Below are positions 32,251 to 40,180 of a DNA stretch of 54,945 bases, piece by piece. The DNA comes from an uncultured Ruminococcus sp. GTDB taxonomy: Bacteria > Bacillota > Clostridia > Oscillospirales > Ruminococcaceae. Both the position numbers and the translations under genes were made by a program. The stretch lies in NCBI GenBank assembly GCA_910576995.1, contig CAJTLC010000017.1, positions 1 through 54,945 on the forward strand. Reading direction: 5' to 3'. The notes below the pieces were generated by a model. That model searched no databases. It saw only the letters and a program-made list of their open reading frames with translations, and was not told the DNA's origin. Each line of letters starts with the position of its first letter. Position 1 is the first letter of the stretch.

Positions 32251-34644
32251 ATGAAATTCAAAAAAATCATGGCAGCCGTGTCTGCGCTGGCGGTTTCGGC
32301 AACTATGCTGTCCGCTGTTCCTGCTGCGAATGCCGCCGATGTGACTGTCAACTACGGCGAAGCGCTCCAGAAATCGCTTTTCTTCTATGAGGCTCAGCAG
32401 GCAGGAGTTCTTCCCGAATGGAACTCTGTATCATGGCGCTCAGATTCCATGCTCAAGGAGGACGGCACTCCGTCCGATATCATCGACGGCGGTTGGTTCG
32501 ACGCGGGAGATCATCTTAAGTTCGCGCTCACAAACGCTTATTCTTCTTCCGTTCTTGCGTGGGGACTTATCGAGTATACCGACGCTGTAAAGAAAGCGGG
32601 ACTTTATGAATCGTATCTCCGCAATCTTAAATGGGGACTCGACTATGTTGCAGCCTGCGATCTCGGAGATAAGGTCATCGGCACGATAGGCGACGACGCT
32701 TTTGACCACGTTTGGTACGGCAGTCCCGAAGTTTACATGAGAAAATACAATCTCAAACATGATACCGAAGAAAGACCGTACGATACCATTACAAACTGTA
32801 CAACTATAGCTCATATGGCTGCTGCTATGGCGAGCGGATACATCGTATTTAAGGATGAAGATCCCGCAGCTGCCAAGAGCTATCTTGAACACGCCGAGAG
32901 CCTTTTCAAGCTTGCAAACGACGTTTGGGCGGAAAATGGTGATGACGCAAATAAAGATCAGGGTATTCAAGGAAGATATTATAATACAATTAACAATCAG
33001 GGTACGGATAACTTCATCGACGAGCTGATGTACGCTGCAAACTGGATGTATATGGCGACGGGAGATCAGGCTTATCTTGATAAGTGCGAGAATGAGTACA
33101 TCCCGCTTTTCCCGAAAGAGAGCCAGTCTACCGATAGAAAGTATACATGGTGCTTCTGCTGGGACGATACGGTGCAGGGAGCTGCGCTGCTTTATGCCAT
33201 AAATACGGGCAAGCAGGAGTGGATTGACCATGTTTCACATCATCTTGATTATATGATTGGCGGCTACAACGGCAAAAAACCTGTAGGCGGCTGGACTCCT
33301 GACGGCATGGTTGTCGTTGACGGTGCAGGCTGGGGAACTCTCAGATATGCGGAAAATGCGGCTTGGCTTGCAAAGCTTTCAAGCGATACCATTTTCAAGG
33401 ACAATGTGCAGCTTTCCGAAAAGTATAATACATGGGCAAAGAAAATGATGGATTATGCTTTCGGCGATAATGACCTTGGACTTTGTTATGTTGTCGGAAT
33501 GGGTGAAAAGAATCCTATTAATATCCACCACAGAGGCGCTTCCGGTGTACATGACGACCACTGGAATGAGCTTGGTACGGAGAAATCCGCCGAGGAAGAC
33601 GCATGGCAGAGAGAGTACGCTCATGTTCTGTACGGCGCATTGGAGGGAGGTCCCAATCCGGACGGAAGTTTCAAGGATGATAACGCCTCATATGTCAATA
33701 CAGAGGTAGCTATCGACTACAATGCGGGATATACCGCAGCTATTTGCGCATTCCTCGATGATTACGGCGGAGAGAAACTCGCTGATTTTCCGCCTGTTGA
33801 AACTCCGAAATGGGAGGAATGGAAGATAGGCGCAAGCCTTAACGGTAAGGGCAGCAGCTACTCCGAGGTAAAGGTTTGGACGATGAACCATACCGCATGG
33901 CCGGCAAGAGTTGAAAAGGACATCAAGTTCAGATATTATTTTGACGCTTCCGAAATTTTCGCGGCAGGTCTTACGCCCGACGATATTAAGGTATCTATCG
34001 GTTCGCAGCAGTATCAGCAGGGGCAGCAGGGCTATGCGACTACTACGGGTAAAGTTGTAAAATACGAGGGCGACCCGACGGGCAACACTTATTATGCCGA
34101 GATCGTATACGAGGACGGCAGAGCGATTATGCCTACGGGTCAGAGCGAATTCCGCGGCGAAGTTCAGTTCAGAATTTCGATTCCGGACGCGGTTGACGGT
34201 AAGCCTACCACAGGCGCGTGGGATCCCACGAACGACTGGTCTTACGAGGGCGTTGAGGGCGCGCCGAACGAGCCTAAATATGAATCTGCGTTCAACAGAC
34301 ACATCACAATGTATGTGAACGATCAGCTTGTATGGGGTACAGAACCTGACGGTACGAGTCCGCAGCCTGTTGATCCTACAAAGCCTGCTAATCCGACGCA
34401 GCCTTCGGGTTCTGATAAGGTGCTTTACGGCGACGCTAATGATGACGGTAAGGTTGAGATCGCCGACGCAACTCTCATTCTCCAGTACCTCACGAATAAG
34501 GACGAATATAAGCTTACAGAGCAGGGGATGAAGAATGCTGACTGCGCCAACAACGGCGACGGCGTAACCGGTCTTGACGCGCTCGCAATCCAGAAGATGG
34601 ACGCAGGCGTCTATAAGCAGAGCGACTTCCCTGTAAAGGAATAA
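32251..34644 (+). CDS. Cellulosomal endoglucanase: GH9-CBM3c-dockerin
   Basis: 797 residues. A signal peptide ends near AANAAD (residue 29). The GH9 catalytic domain runs from about 30 to 510, with the aspartates D84 and D87 in WFDAGDH, the HHRGASGVHDDH block and the acid E485 in NTEVAIDYNAGY. A CBM3c-type module (about 525-695) follows, starting KIGASLNGKGSSYSEVKVW. After a Pro/Thr linker comes a type I dockerin (about 725-797) with GDANDDGKVEIADATL and NNGDGVTGLDALAIQ. This is the layout of processive endoglucanases such as Cel9G. GAGGGGGTAA precedes ATG 32251. Confidence 0.95.
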   Translation: MKFKKIMAAVSALAVSATMLSAVPAANAADVTVNYGEALQKSLFFYEAQQAGVLPEWNSVSWRSDSMLKEDGTPSDIIDGGWFDAGDHLKFALTNAYSSSVLAWGLIEYTDAVKKAGLYESYLRNLKWGLDYVAACDLGDKVIGTIGDDAFDHVWYGSPEVYMRKYNLKHDTEERPYDTITNCTTIAHMAAAMASGYIVFKDEDPAAAKSYLEHAESLFKLANDVWAENGDDANKDQGIQGRYYNTINNQGTDNFIDELMYAANWMYMATGDQAYLDKCENEYIPLFPKESQSTDRKYTWCFCWDDTVQGAALLYAINTGKQEWIDHVSHHLDYMIGGYNGKKPVGGWTPDGMVVVDGAGWGTLRYAENAAWLAKLSSDTIFKDNVQLSEKYNTWAKKMMDYAFGDNDLGLCYVVGMGEKNPINIHHRGASGVHDDHWNELGTEKSAEEDAWQREYAHVLYGALEGGPNPDGSFKDDNASYVNTEVAIDYNAGYTAAICAFLDDYGGEKLADFPPVETPKWEEWKIGASLNGKGSSYSEVKVWTMNHTAWPARVEKDIKFRYYFDASEIFAAGLTPDDIKVSIGSQQYQQGQQGYATTTGKVVKYEGDPTGNTYYAEIVYEDGRAIMPTGQSEFRGEVQFRISIPDAVDGKPTTGAWDPTNDWSYEGVEGAPNEPKYESAFNRHITMYVNDQLVWGTEPDGTSPQPVDPTKPANPTQPSGSDKVLYGDANDDGKVEIADATLILQYLTNKDEYKLTEQGMKNADCANNGDGVTGLDALAIQKMDAGVYKQSDFPVKE

Positions 34645-34697
34645 GCAGAAATATTCTGATACTTTTGAATTAAATTTAATATATTCATAAACAGAAC

Positions 34698-34723
34698 ACA
34701 AAAGGGGCGGATGCTCCTTTTGT
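34698..34723 (+). terminator. Terminator after the first GH9 gene
   Basis: ACAAAAGG / CCTTTTGT stem (8 bp) plus inner GC pairs around GGAT; the right arm carries four T residues, with CGTTTGG after it. Confidence 0.55.
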
Positions 34724-34800
34724 CGTTTGGTGAATTTTTGGCAAGATGCACAAATATAAGCTTGTTATATTATAGAAATACACGAATTTTTGGAAAGCTA

Positions 34801-34829
34801 TTTACATTTATGCGCGAATATAATATAAT
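34801..34829 (+). promoter_or_regulatory. Promoter of the second GH9 gene
   Basis: TTTACA and TATAAT 17 bp apart. The predicted start near 34836 leaves a 5' leader of about 135 nt. Confidence 0.65.
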
Positions 34830-34835
34830 AAGGAT

Positions 34836-34960
34836 AACGAGTAATGCAGGTGCAAGTCCGATGAAGATTTCATGGGCTGCTGCTCGGCTTATTTCATACA
34901 TATAACCGCAATGTATGCACTGGCATTGCGTTATAAAAATTATATTTATATTTTTTGGGA
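34836..34960 (+). promoter_or_regulatory. Possible structured 5' leader of the second GH9 gene
   Basis: Contains CCGATGAA...TTCATGGG...CTCGG, which can pair in nested fashion, and a separate CGCAATG / CATTGCG hairpin near 34908-34933, before the A/T-rich stretch leading to GGGAGGG. I could not match it to a known riboswitch class. Confidence 0.35.
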
Positions 34961-34969
34961 GGGTATAAA

Positions 34970-37900
34970 ATGCACAAGAAAATTTCTAAGGCTATTGCCG
35001 GAAGTCTTATGTCTGCTGCTATGCTCGCTACAGCCGTTACCGGCGTTATCGCTCCTATGAGCGTTTCCGCAGGTCAGGTGCTTGGCGAAACATCTTTCGA
35101 GAATAAGGCGCTTCCTTGGCACACATGTGAAACATCGCCTGCTAAGCAGGACTTCAAACTTGAAGATGAAGCGTTTCACATTACAGTAAAGGTTCCGGAG
35201 GGCGGCGATAAGGCTAAGTGGGATCTTCAGTTCCGTCACAGAAACCTCAACTTCAAGGCAGGTCACGAATACAAAGTAAGCTTCAAGGTTAAGGCAAAGA
35301 GAAACGGCATGGAGCTTTGTTCCAAGATCGGTGAAATCGGCGGAGCAATGGAAGAATATTTCGAACTCGACGGAAATTCAGGCGATATGCATATGGGTCC
35401 GAGCATGGGCGGTCAGTGGGGAAGCGCTGTTAAGCTGACTACATCTTATCAGGAGTTCTCCGGTACTTTTAAACCTACCAAGGATCTTGAAGGTATGGAA
35501 TGGACGTTCCACTATGGAAAGGATTCAAACGGATATGGCGGTAATGCTCAGGAAGGCGACGAGCTTTGGTTTGATGATATGTCTATCATCTGTACAACCT
35601 GCGATGACTGCGATTCCGATCCTTCTAACTCATTCGGCGCAACAAACCGTGATTACGGCGCTAACTTCTCAGAGGAAACAAAGAAACAGGTTCTCAAGGA
35701 CGGCAAAAATGTTAACTTCGTTTCCGTAAACCAGATCGGTTATTATTCGAATCTGTCTAAGGTGGCTGTTCTCGGTGATAACCAGGGCGACGTTCTGCCT
35801 AACGCTACAAAAATCTCTCTTAACGGCACATACAAATTCGATGTATGCGACGCTGCAACAGGCGAGGCTGTATGGACAGGTACATCTACCGCTCCCTCAC
35901 AGGACGGAGATTCTGCCGACAGCGTTTGCAAGCTCGATTTCTCTGAGTTCAAGACTCCCGGCAGATATTATATTCAGATTCGCGGAGAAGACTGGAGATC
36001 TTTCGAATTCAATATCGGCGACAACATCTACTATGATGAGAGCCACAATATGCTTACAAATGCAATGAACTACTTCTATCAGAACCGTTCAGGTATCGAT
36101 ATAGAAGATCAGTACTGTACGTCAGGCGGTTCTGACGGCAAGGGCACAGGAATGGGCCATAAGGGCGGTCATAAGACTGATACGGCTTCAATTCAGAAGA
36201 TCTGGAAGAACGAGTATTCTTCACAGGAAGAAGCTACAGGCACTTACAAGAGCGGTACTCTTACTGCTAACGGCGGTTGGTACGACGCCGGCGACCACGG
36301 TAAATACGTTGTAAACGGCGGTATCTCTATCTGGACTCTCCAGAATATGTACGAGAGAGCTATCCAGACAGATGAGGGCAAGGCTAAGTTCGCTGACGGT
36401 TCAGGCACTGTTGTAGTTCCCGAATCAGGAAACGGCGTTCCGGACGTACTCGACGAGGCTGCTGTAGAACTTGACTGGATCGCACAGATGAAGGTTACTT
36501 CAAGCGATTCTGCATGGGGTCAGTACGAGGGTCTTTACTACCACAAGCTCCACGACCATAAGTGGACAGGTCTTGCAACAAGACCTTGGGACTATGAAGG
36601 AGAATGGAAAACTACTCGTATCGTAAAGCCTCCGACGTTTGCTGCTACGCTTAACTACGCTGCTTGTGCTGCACAGGCTGCAAGACTTTGGGAGCCTTAT
36701 GACTCTGCAAAGGCTAAGACATATCTCGAAAGCGCTAAGGAAGCTTTCGCTGCATATAAGAAGTACTGGTATCCTTATGATGATACTGTAGTAAAACATC
36801 CTACGCTTAATTGCGATTGTCCGAAAGAAGAGCTGAATGAAACTTCACTCTACGCTCCTATGTGGCAAGCAAAGGGCGGCGGACCTTACGGCGATAACAA
36901 CGTTCTTGACGACGCTTACTGGGCAGCTTGTGAAATCTTCATTTCTGCTTCTGCAATGGGCGATACTGCTGCTGCAACAGAGTTTAAGAGCGTTATCGAC
37001 TCTTCTGACTACGCTTACGATGTTGCTACAAGAATGGTCGGCGGTGAGAACAAGGACGGTTCGTTCACTTCGTTCAACTGGGGCAACACTGCTTCCGCAG
37101 GTTCACTTTCTCTCGCTCTTCACAGCGATCTCCTCTCTGCTGATGAGAATGCAAAGGTTAAGTCTTCCATTATGAAGGCTGCCGATGAATACATCGCTTG
37201 TGAAAATGAGCAGGGTTACGGTATACCTTATAAGGCTCCCGATGAAGCTTACAACGACCCGAACAACCTCGATCCTGATATTTGGATCAAGGGTTACGAG
37301 TGGGGTTCAAACTCCATGGTTATCAACAACTGTATCGTTATGGCTTACGCTTACGATCTGACTGATGATATCACCTACATGAACGGTGTTGCAACTGGTC
37401 TTGACTACCTCTTTGGTACAAACCCGCTGTCATTCTCCTTCGTAACAGGTTATGGTACTTACATGGAGAAGAATCCTCACCACAGATACTGGTCTTACGA
37501 ACTCGACAAGACTCTGCCTATGGCTCCTGACGGAATTCTCTCCGGCGGTCCTAACGCAGGTCTCCAGGATCCTTATGTACGTGCTCTTGCTTTCGTTCCC
37601 GGTGAGCCTACAAACCCGTCGCAGAGATGCTTCGTTGACTCTATCGAAGCTTGGTCTACAAACGAGGTAACAATCAACTGGAACGCTCCTCTTGCTTGGA
37701 TCGCTTCATTCATGCAGGACGAGGCAGCGGATGCTACAGGCGATCCTAAGCCTCCTACGTCATCAGGTAACGACGATATCCTTTGGGGCGACGCTAACGT
37801 TGACGGCAAGGTTGAGATTGCTGACGCTACTCTCATCCTCCAGTACCTCACAAATAAGGACGAATATAAGCTTACCGATAAGGGTATGAAGAACGCTGAC

Positions 37901-38002
37901 TGCGCTAACAACGGCGACGGCGTAACTGCTCTCGACGCTCTTGCAATCCAGAAAATGGACGCAGGCATCTATAAGCAGAGCGATTTCCCTGTAAAGGAAT
38001 AA
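34970..38002 (+). CDS. Cellulosomal cellulase: CBM4-like, Ig-like, GH9, dockerin
   Basis: 1010 residues. The signal peptide ends near SVSAG (about 37). Residues about 38-215 are a CBM4/9-like jelly roll (VLGETSFENKALPWHT ... GDELWFDDMSII). About 245-350 is the Ig-like domain that precedes this GH9 subgroup (FVSVNQIGYYSNLSKVAVLG ... GRYYIQIRGEDW). GH9 follows, with D439 and D442 in WYDAGDHGKYV, HHRYW, and the acid E899 in STNEVTINWNAPLAW. The C-terminal dockerin is nearly identical to that of the upstream enzyme. The layout matches CbhA/CelK cellobiohydrolases. ATG 34970 follows GGGAGGG. Codons are strongly biased (GCT, AAG, AAC), suggesting high expression. Confidence 0.95.
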   Translation: MHKKISKAIAGSLMSAAMLATAVTGVIAPMSVSAGQVLGETSFENKALPWHTCETSPAKQDFKLEDEAFHITVKVPEGGDKAKWDLQFRHRNLNFKAGHEYKVSFKVKAKRNGMELCSKIGEIGGAMEEYFELDGNSGDMHMGPSMGGQWGSAVKLTTSYQEFSGTFKPTKDLEGMEWTFHYGKDSNGYGGNAQEGDELWFDDMSIICTTCDDCDSDPSNSFGATNRDYGANFSEETKKQVLKDGKNVNFVSVNQIGYYSNLSKVAVLGDNQGDVLPNATKISLNGTYKFDVCDAATGEAVWTGTSTAPSQDGDSADSVCKLDFSEFKTPGRYYIQIRGEDWRSFEFNIGDNIYYDESHNMLTNAMNYFYQNRSGIDIEDQYCTSGGSDGKGTGMGHKGGHKTDTASIQKIWKNEYSSQEEATGTYKSGTLTANGGWYDAGDHGKYVVNGGISIWTLQNMYERAIQTDEGKAKFADGSGTVVVPESGNGVPDVLDEAAVELDWIAQMKVTSSDSAWGQYEGLYYHKLHDHKWTGLATRPWDYEGEWKTTRIVKPPTFAATLNYAACAAQAARLWEPYDSAKAKTYLESAKEAFAAYKKYWYPYDDTVVKHPTLNCDCPKEELNETSLYAPMWQAKGGGPYGDNNVLDDAYWAACEIFISASAMGDTAAATEFKSVIDSSDYAYDVATRMVGGENKDGSFTSFNWGNTASAGSLSLALHSDLLSADENAKVKSSIMKAADEYIACENEQGYGIPYKAPDEAYNDPNNLDPDIWIKGYEWGSNSMVINNCIVMAYAYDLTDDITYMNGVATGLDYLFGTNPLSFSFVTGYGTYMEKNPHHRYWSYELDKTLPMAPDGILSGGPNAGLQDPYVRALAFVPGEPTNPSQRCFVDSIEAWSTNEVTINWNAPLAWIASFMQDEAADATGDPKPPTSSGNDDILWGDANVDGKVEIADATLILQYLTNKDEYKLTDKGMKNADCANNGDGVTALDALAIQKMDAGIYKQSDFPVKE

Positions 38003-38032
38003 TCTGATTGCAAATATAATTTGCTGACAATA

Positions 38033-38063
38033 AAAAAGACTGCCAATTTCGGCAGTCTTTTTT
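38033..38063 (+). terminator. Terminator after the second GH9 gene
   Basis: AAAAAAGACTGCC / GGCAGTCTTTTTTT with a 6-nt loop, a strong intrinsic terminator. Confidence 0.92.
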
Positions 38064-38097
38064 TGCTTTTTTTCTACTATGTCTTTTGGGAAAACAC

Positions 38098-38126
38098 TTG
38101 CAAAATTCTGGCAGTTGTGTTATAAT
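38098..38126 (+). promoter_or_regulatory. Promoter of the yicC-led operon
   Basis: TTGCAA and TATAAT 17 bp apart. The transcript would start near 38133 and include the hairpin element D. Confidence 0.68.
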
Positions 38127-38160
38127 ATAATAGTATCATTATGCGATGAAAAGGAATCGT

Positions 38161-38222
38161 AATACTAATTTCAAATCAATTGCAGGCAGGATTTCCTACA
38201 GAGTGAATTTGGAATTAGTATA
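38161..38222 (+). repeat. Short inverted-repeat element D in the yicC leader
   Basis: TACTAATTTCAAAT and ATTTGGAATTAGTA are inverted copies with one mismatch over 14 bp, enclosing about 30 nt. The right end TATACTAAT also resembles the right end of element C3. Confidence 0.7.
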
Positions 38223-38245
38223 ATTAAAAGGAAGAAGGCGATAGG

Positions 38246-39124
38246 GTGCTAAAAAGTATGACAGGCTACGGTCGAGCGCAGAAAATACTAAACGGCAGAG
38301 ATATTCTCGTTGAGATCCGTTCCGTAAATCATAGATATTATGAGTATTCATCGAGAATTCCCAGAACCTATAATTATATCGATGAAAAGTTAAAGGGGCT
38401 GCTTAAACAGAAAATATCACGCGGCAAGATCGATGTGAATGTGACCATTAACAATATTGAGGGCAAAGATACGGAGATCGCGATAAATAAAGGCGCGGCA
38501 CTCGGCTATATTTCGGCTCTTAGAGGCGCTGCTGCCGAATTGGGCGTCGAAGATGATCTTACGCTGTCCAAGCTTATCAAGCTCCCGGATATTTTTAATG
38601 TGCAGAAAACTCCTGATGATGAGGAACAGGTCTGGAAAGACGTCGAAGAAGTCGCTTTTGAGGCAATCGAAAAATTTGTGGAAATGAGAAGCGTTGAGGG
38701 GGAAAAACTTCGCAGCGATGTGCTTGAAAAAACTCAGCTTATTCTGGAAATGGTTACTGAAGTTGAGAGACTTTCGCCAAAGACAGTTGAGAATTACCGT
38801 GAAAGATTATTCCGCAAGCTTAGCGATATTCTTGACGGCAAAGATATAGATCAGCAGCGAATTCTGACAGAAGCTGCCGTTTTCGCTGAAAAAATAGCGG
38901 TCGATGAGGAAACGGTTCGCCTTAGAAGCCATATTTCACAGCTTCGGGATATGATGGATTCTAAAGATCCCATCGGCAGAAAGCTCGATTTTCTTGTGCA
39001 GGAAATGAACCGAGAAGTTAATACCATAGGCTCAAAGGCGCAGGATCTCGAGATTACCAAACTTGTGGTGGAAATGAAAGCTGAATTGGAAAAAATTCGC
39101 GAGCAGATCCAGAATATAGAGTGA
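38246..39124 (+). CDS. yicC: YicC-family endoribonuclease
   Basis: 292 residues, family length. N-terminus KSMTGYGRAQ and the C-terminal QEMNREVNTIGSKAQ block are diagnostic. Family members are RNA-degrading enzymes. The start is GTG 38246, matching the family N-terminus, with GGAAGAAGG upstream. It leads a cluster with the Bacillus order yicC(yloC)-remA-gmk-rpoZ-priA. Confidence 0.94.
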   Translation: MLKSMTGYGRAQKILNGRDILVEIRSVNHRYYEYSSRIPRTYNYIDEKLKGLLKQKISRGKIDVNVTINNIEGKDTEIAINKGAALGYISALRGAAAELGVEDDLTLSKLIKLPDIFNVQKTPDDEEQVWKDVEEVAFEAIEKFVEMRSVEGEKLRSDVLEKTQLILEMVTEVERLSPKTVENYRERLFRKLSDILDGKDIDQQRILTEAAVFAEKIAVDEETVRLRSHISQLRDMMDSKDPIGRKLDFLVQEMNREVNTIGSKAQDLEITKLVVEMKAELEKIREQIQNIE

Positions 39125-39127
39125 TTT

Positions 39128-39385
39128 ATGAAATTGATAAATATCGGCTACGGAAATATGATCTCCGCGGCAAGAATAGTTACTATCGTCAGCCCCGATT
39201 CAGCCCCGATAAAGCGGCTTATTCAGGAGGCTAAAGACGACGGCAGGGCGATTGACGCCACATACGGCAGAAAAACAAGAGCGGTGATAATTATGGACAG
39301 CGGTCATATTATTCTGTCCTCGCTTATCACGGAAACTCTTGCAGCAAGAATAAATGAAACAGGAGGTAATGTCGATGACGAATGA
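39128..39385 (+). CDS. remA: RemA/DUF370 family DNA-binding regulator
   Basis: 85 residues: KLINIGYGNMISAARIV, then SPDSAPIKRLIQEAKDDGRAIDATYGRKTRAV, all typical. In Bacillus RemA activates matrix and osmoprotection genes. It starts 3 bp after yicC and overlaps gmk by 11 bp. Confidence 0.94.
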   Translation: MKLINIGYGNMISAARIVTIVSPDSAPIKRLIQEAKDDGRAIDATYGRKTRAVIIMDSGHIILSSLITETLAARINETGGNVDDE

Positions 39386-39983
39386 AGGCAGACTGATCAT
39401 ATTTTCGGCGCCGTCAGGATGCGGAAAGGGTACTATGCTTGCCGAAATACTGAAAGACGACCATTTTTATTGCTCAGTGTCAGCCACAACCCGTCAGCCG
39501 CGCGAAGGCGAAGTTGACGGCGTGAATTATCATTTCCTTACGACCGAAAGCTTTAAGCAGAAAATCGATGAGGACGCATTTCTGGAATATGCCCGATACT
39601 GTGACAATTATTACGGTACTCTAACTTCCGAGGTCGATAACAGGCTGAAAGCGGGTATCAATGTTATTCTTGAAATCGAAGTGCAGGGCGCAATGAAAGT
39701 CATGGAAAAAAGGCATGACGCACTTTCGGTGTTTATCGCTCCTCCAAGCGTTGGCGAACTTCGCCGTCGTCTTAATAAGAGGGGGACGGAAACGCAGGAA
39801 GTTATTGATAAACGCGTCAGAGCCGCTCTTGACGAACTCCCGTATGCCGCGAATTACGATTATATAATCGTGAACGACGCTCTCGAAGACGCCGTTGATG
39901 ACTTTTTTGCGGTGATTAGGGCAGAACAGTTGAAAAAGAACGTTCAAAGAAAATTTATAGATGAGGTGATTGAAAATGCTTAG
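39375..39983 (+). CDS. gmk: Guanylate kinase
   Basis: 202 residues. P-loop IFSAPSGCGKGTML, then SATTRQPREGEVDGVNYHF and the GMP-binding region. It converts GMP to GDP. Two upstream in-frame ATGs exist; I chose 39375 because AGGAGG lies 8 nt before it. Its end overlaps rpoZ by 8 bp. Confidence 0.95.
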   Translation: MTNEGRLIIFSAPSGCGKGTMLAEILKDDHFYCSVSATTRQPREGEVDGVNYHFLTTESFKQKIDEDAFLEYARYCDNYYGTLTSEVDNRLKAGINVILEIEVQGAMKVMEKRHDALSVFIAPPSVGELRRRLNKRGTETQEVIDKRVRAALDELPYAANYDYIIVNDALEDAVDDFFAVIRAEQLKKNVQRKFIDEVIENA

Positions 39984-40179
39984 ACCGGCAGTAAATCAGA
40001 TAATTTCAAAAAATGAGAGTTGTTATTCGCTTGTTATTGCAGTTGCAAAACGCGCAAGAGAAATTTCTCAGGAACTTTATGAAAATCAGAAAACTCTTGA
40101 AGAAAAGCCAGTAAAAACGGCTGTTGAGGAGCTTGCAAGTGGAAAATGCAAGATCGTCAGCACTTTAGGCGAGGAATAA
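39976..40179 (+). CDS. rpoZ: RNA polymerase omega subunit
   Basis: 67 residues. MLRPAVNQIISKNESCYSLV and VAKRAREISQ are the conserved omega core, with KTAVEELASGKCKIV at the C-terminus. It stabilises beta-prime during RNA polymerase assembly. ATG 39976 has GAGGTG upstream and overlaps gmk. In Bacillus coaBC follows; here priA follows after one base. Confidence 0.93.
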   Translation: MLRPAVNQIISKNESCYSLVIAVAKRAREISQELYENQKTLEEKPVKTAVEELASGKCKIVSTLGEE

Positions 40180-40180
40180 T

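Noticed and set aside
34850..34900. Cyclic-di-GMP or group II intron-like motif in the cellulase leader (GCAGGTGCAAGTCC)
   Set aside because: No matching tetraloop-receptor or domain V pattern could be found; kept only as an unclassified leader.
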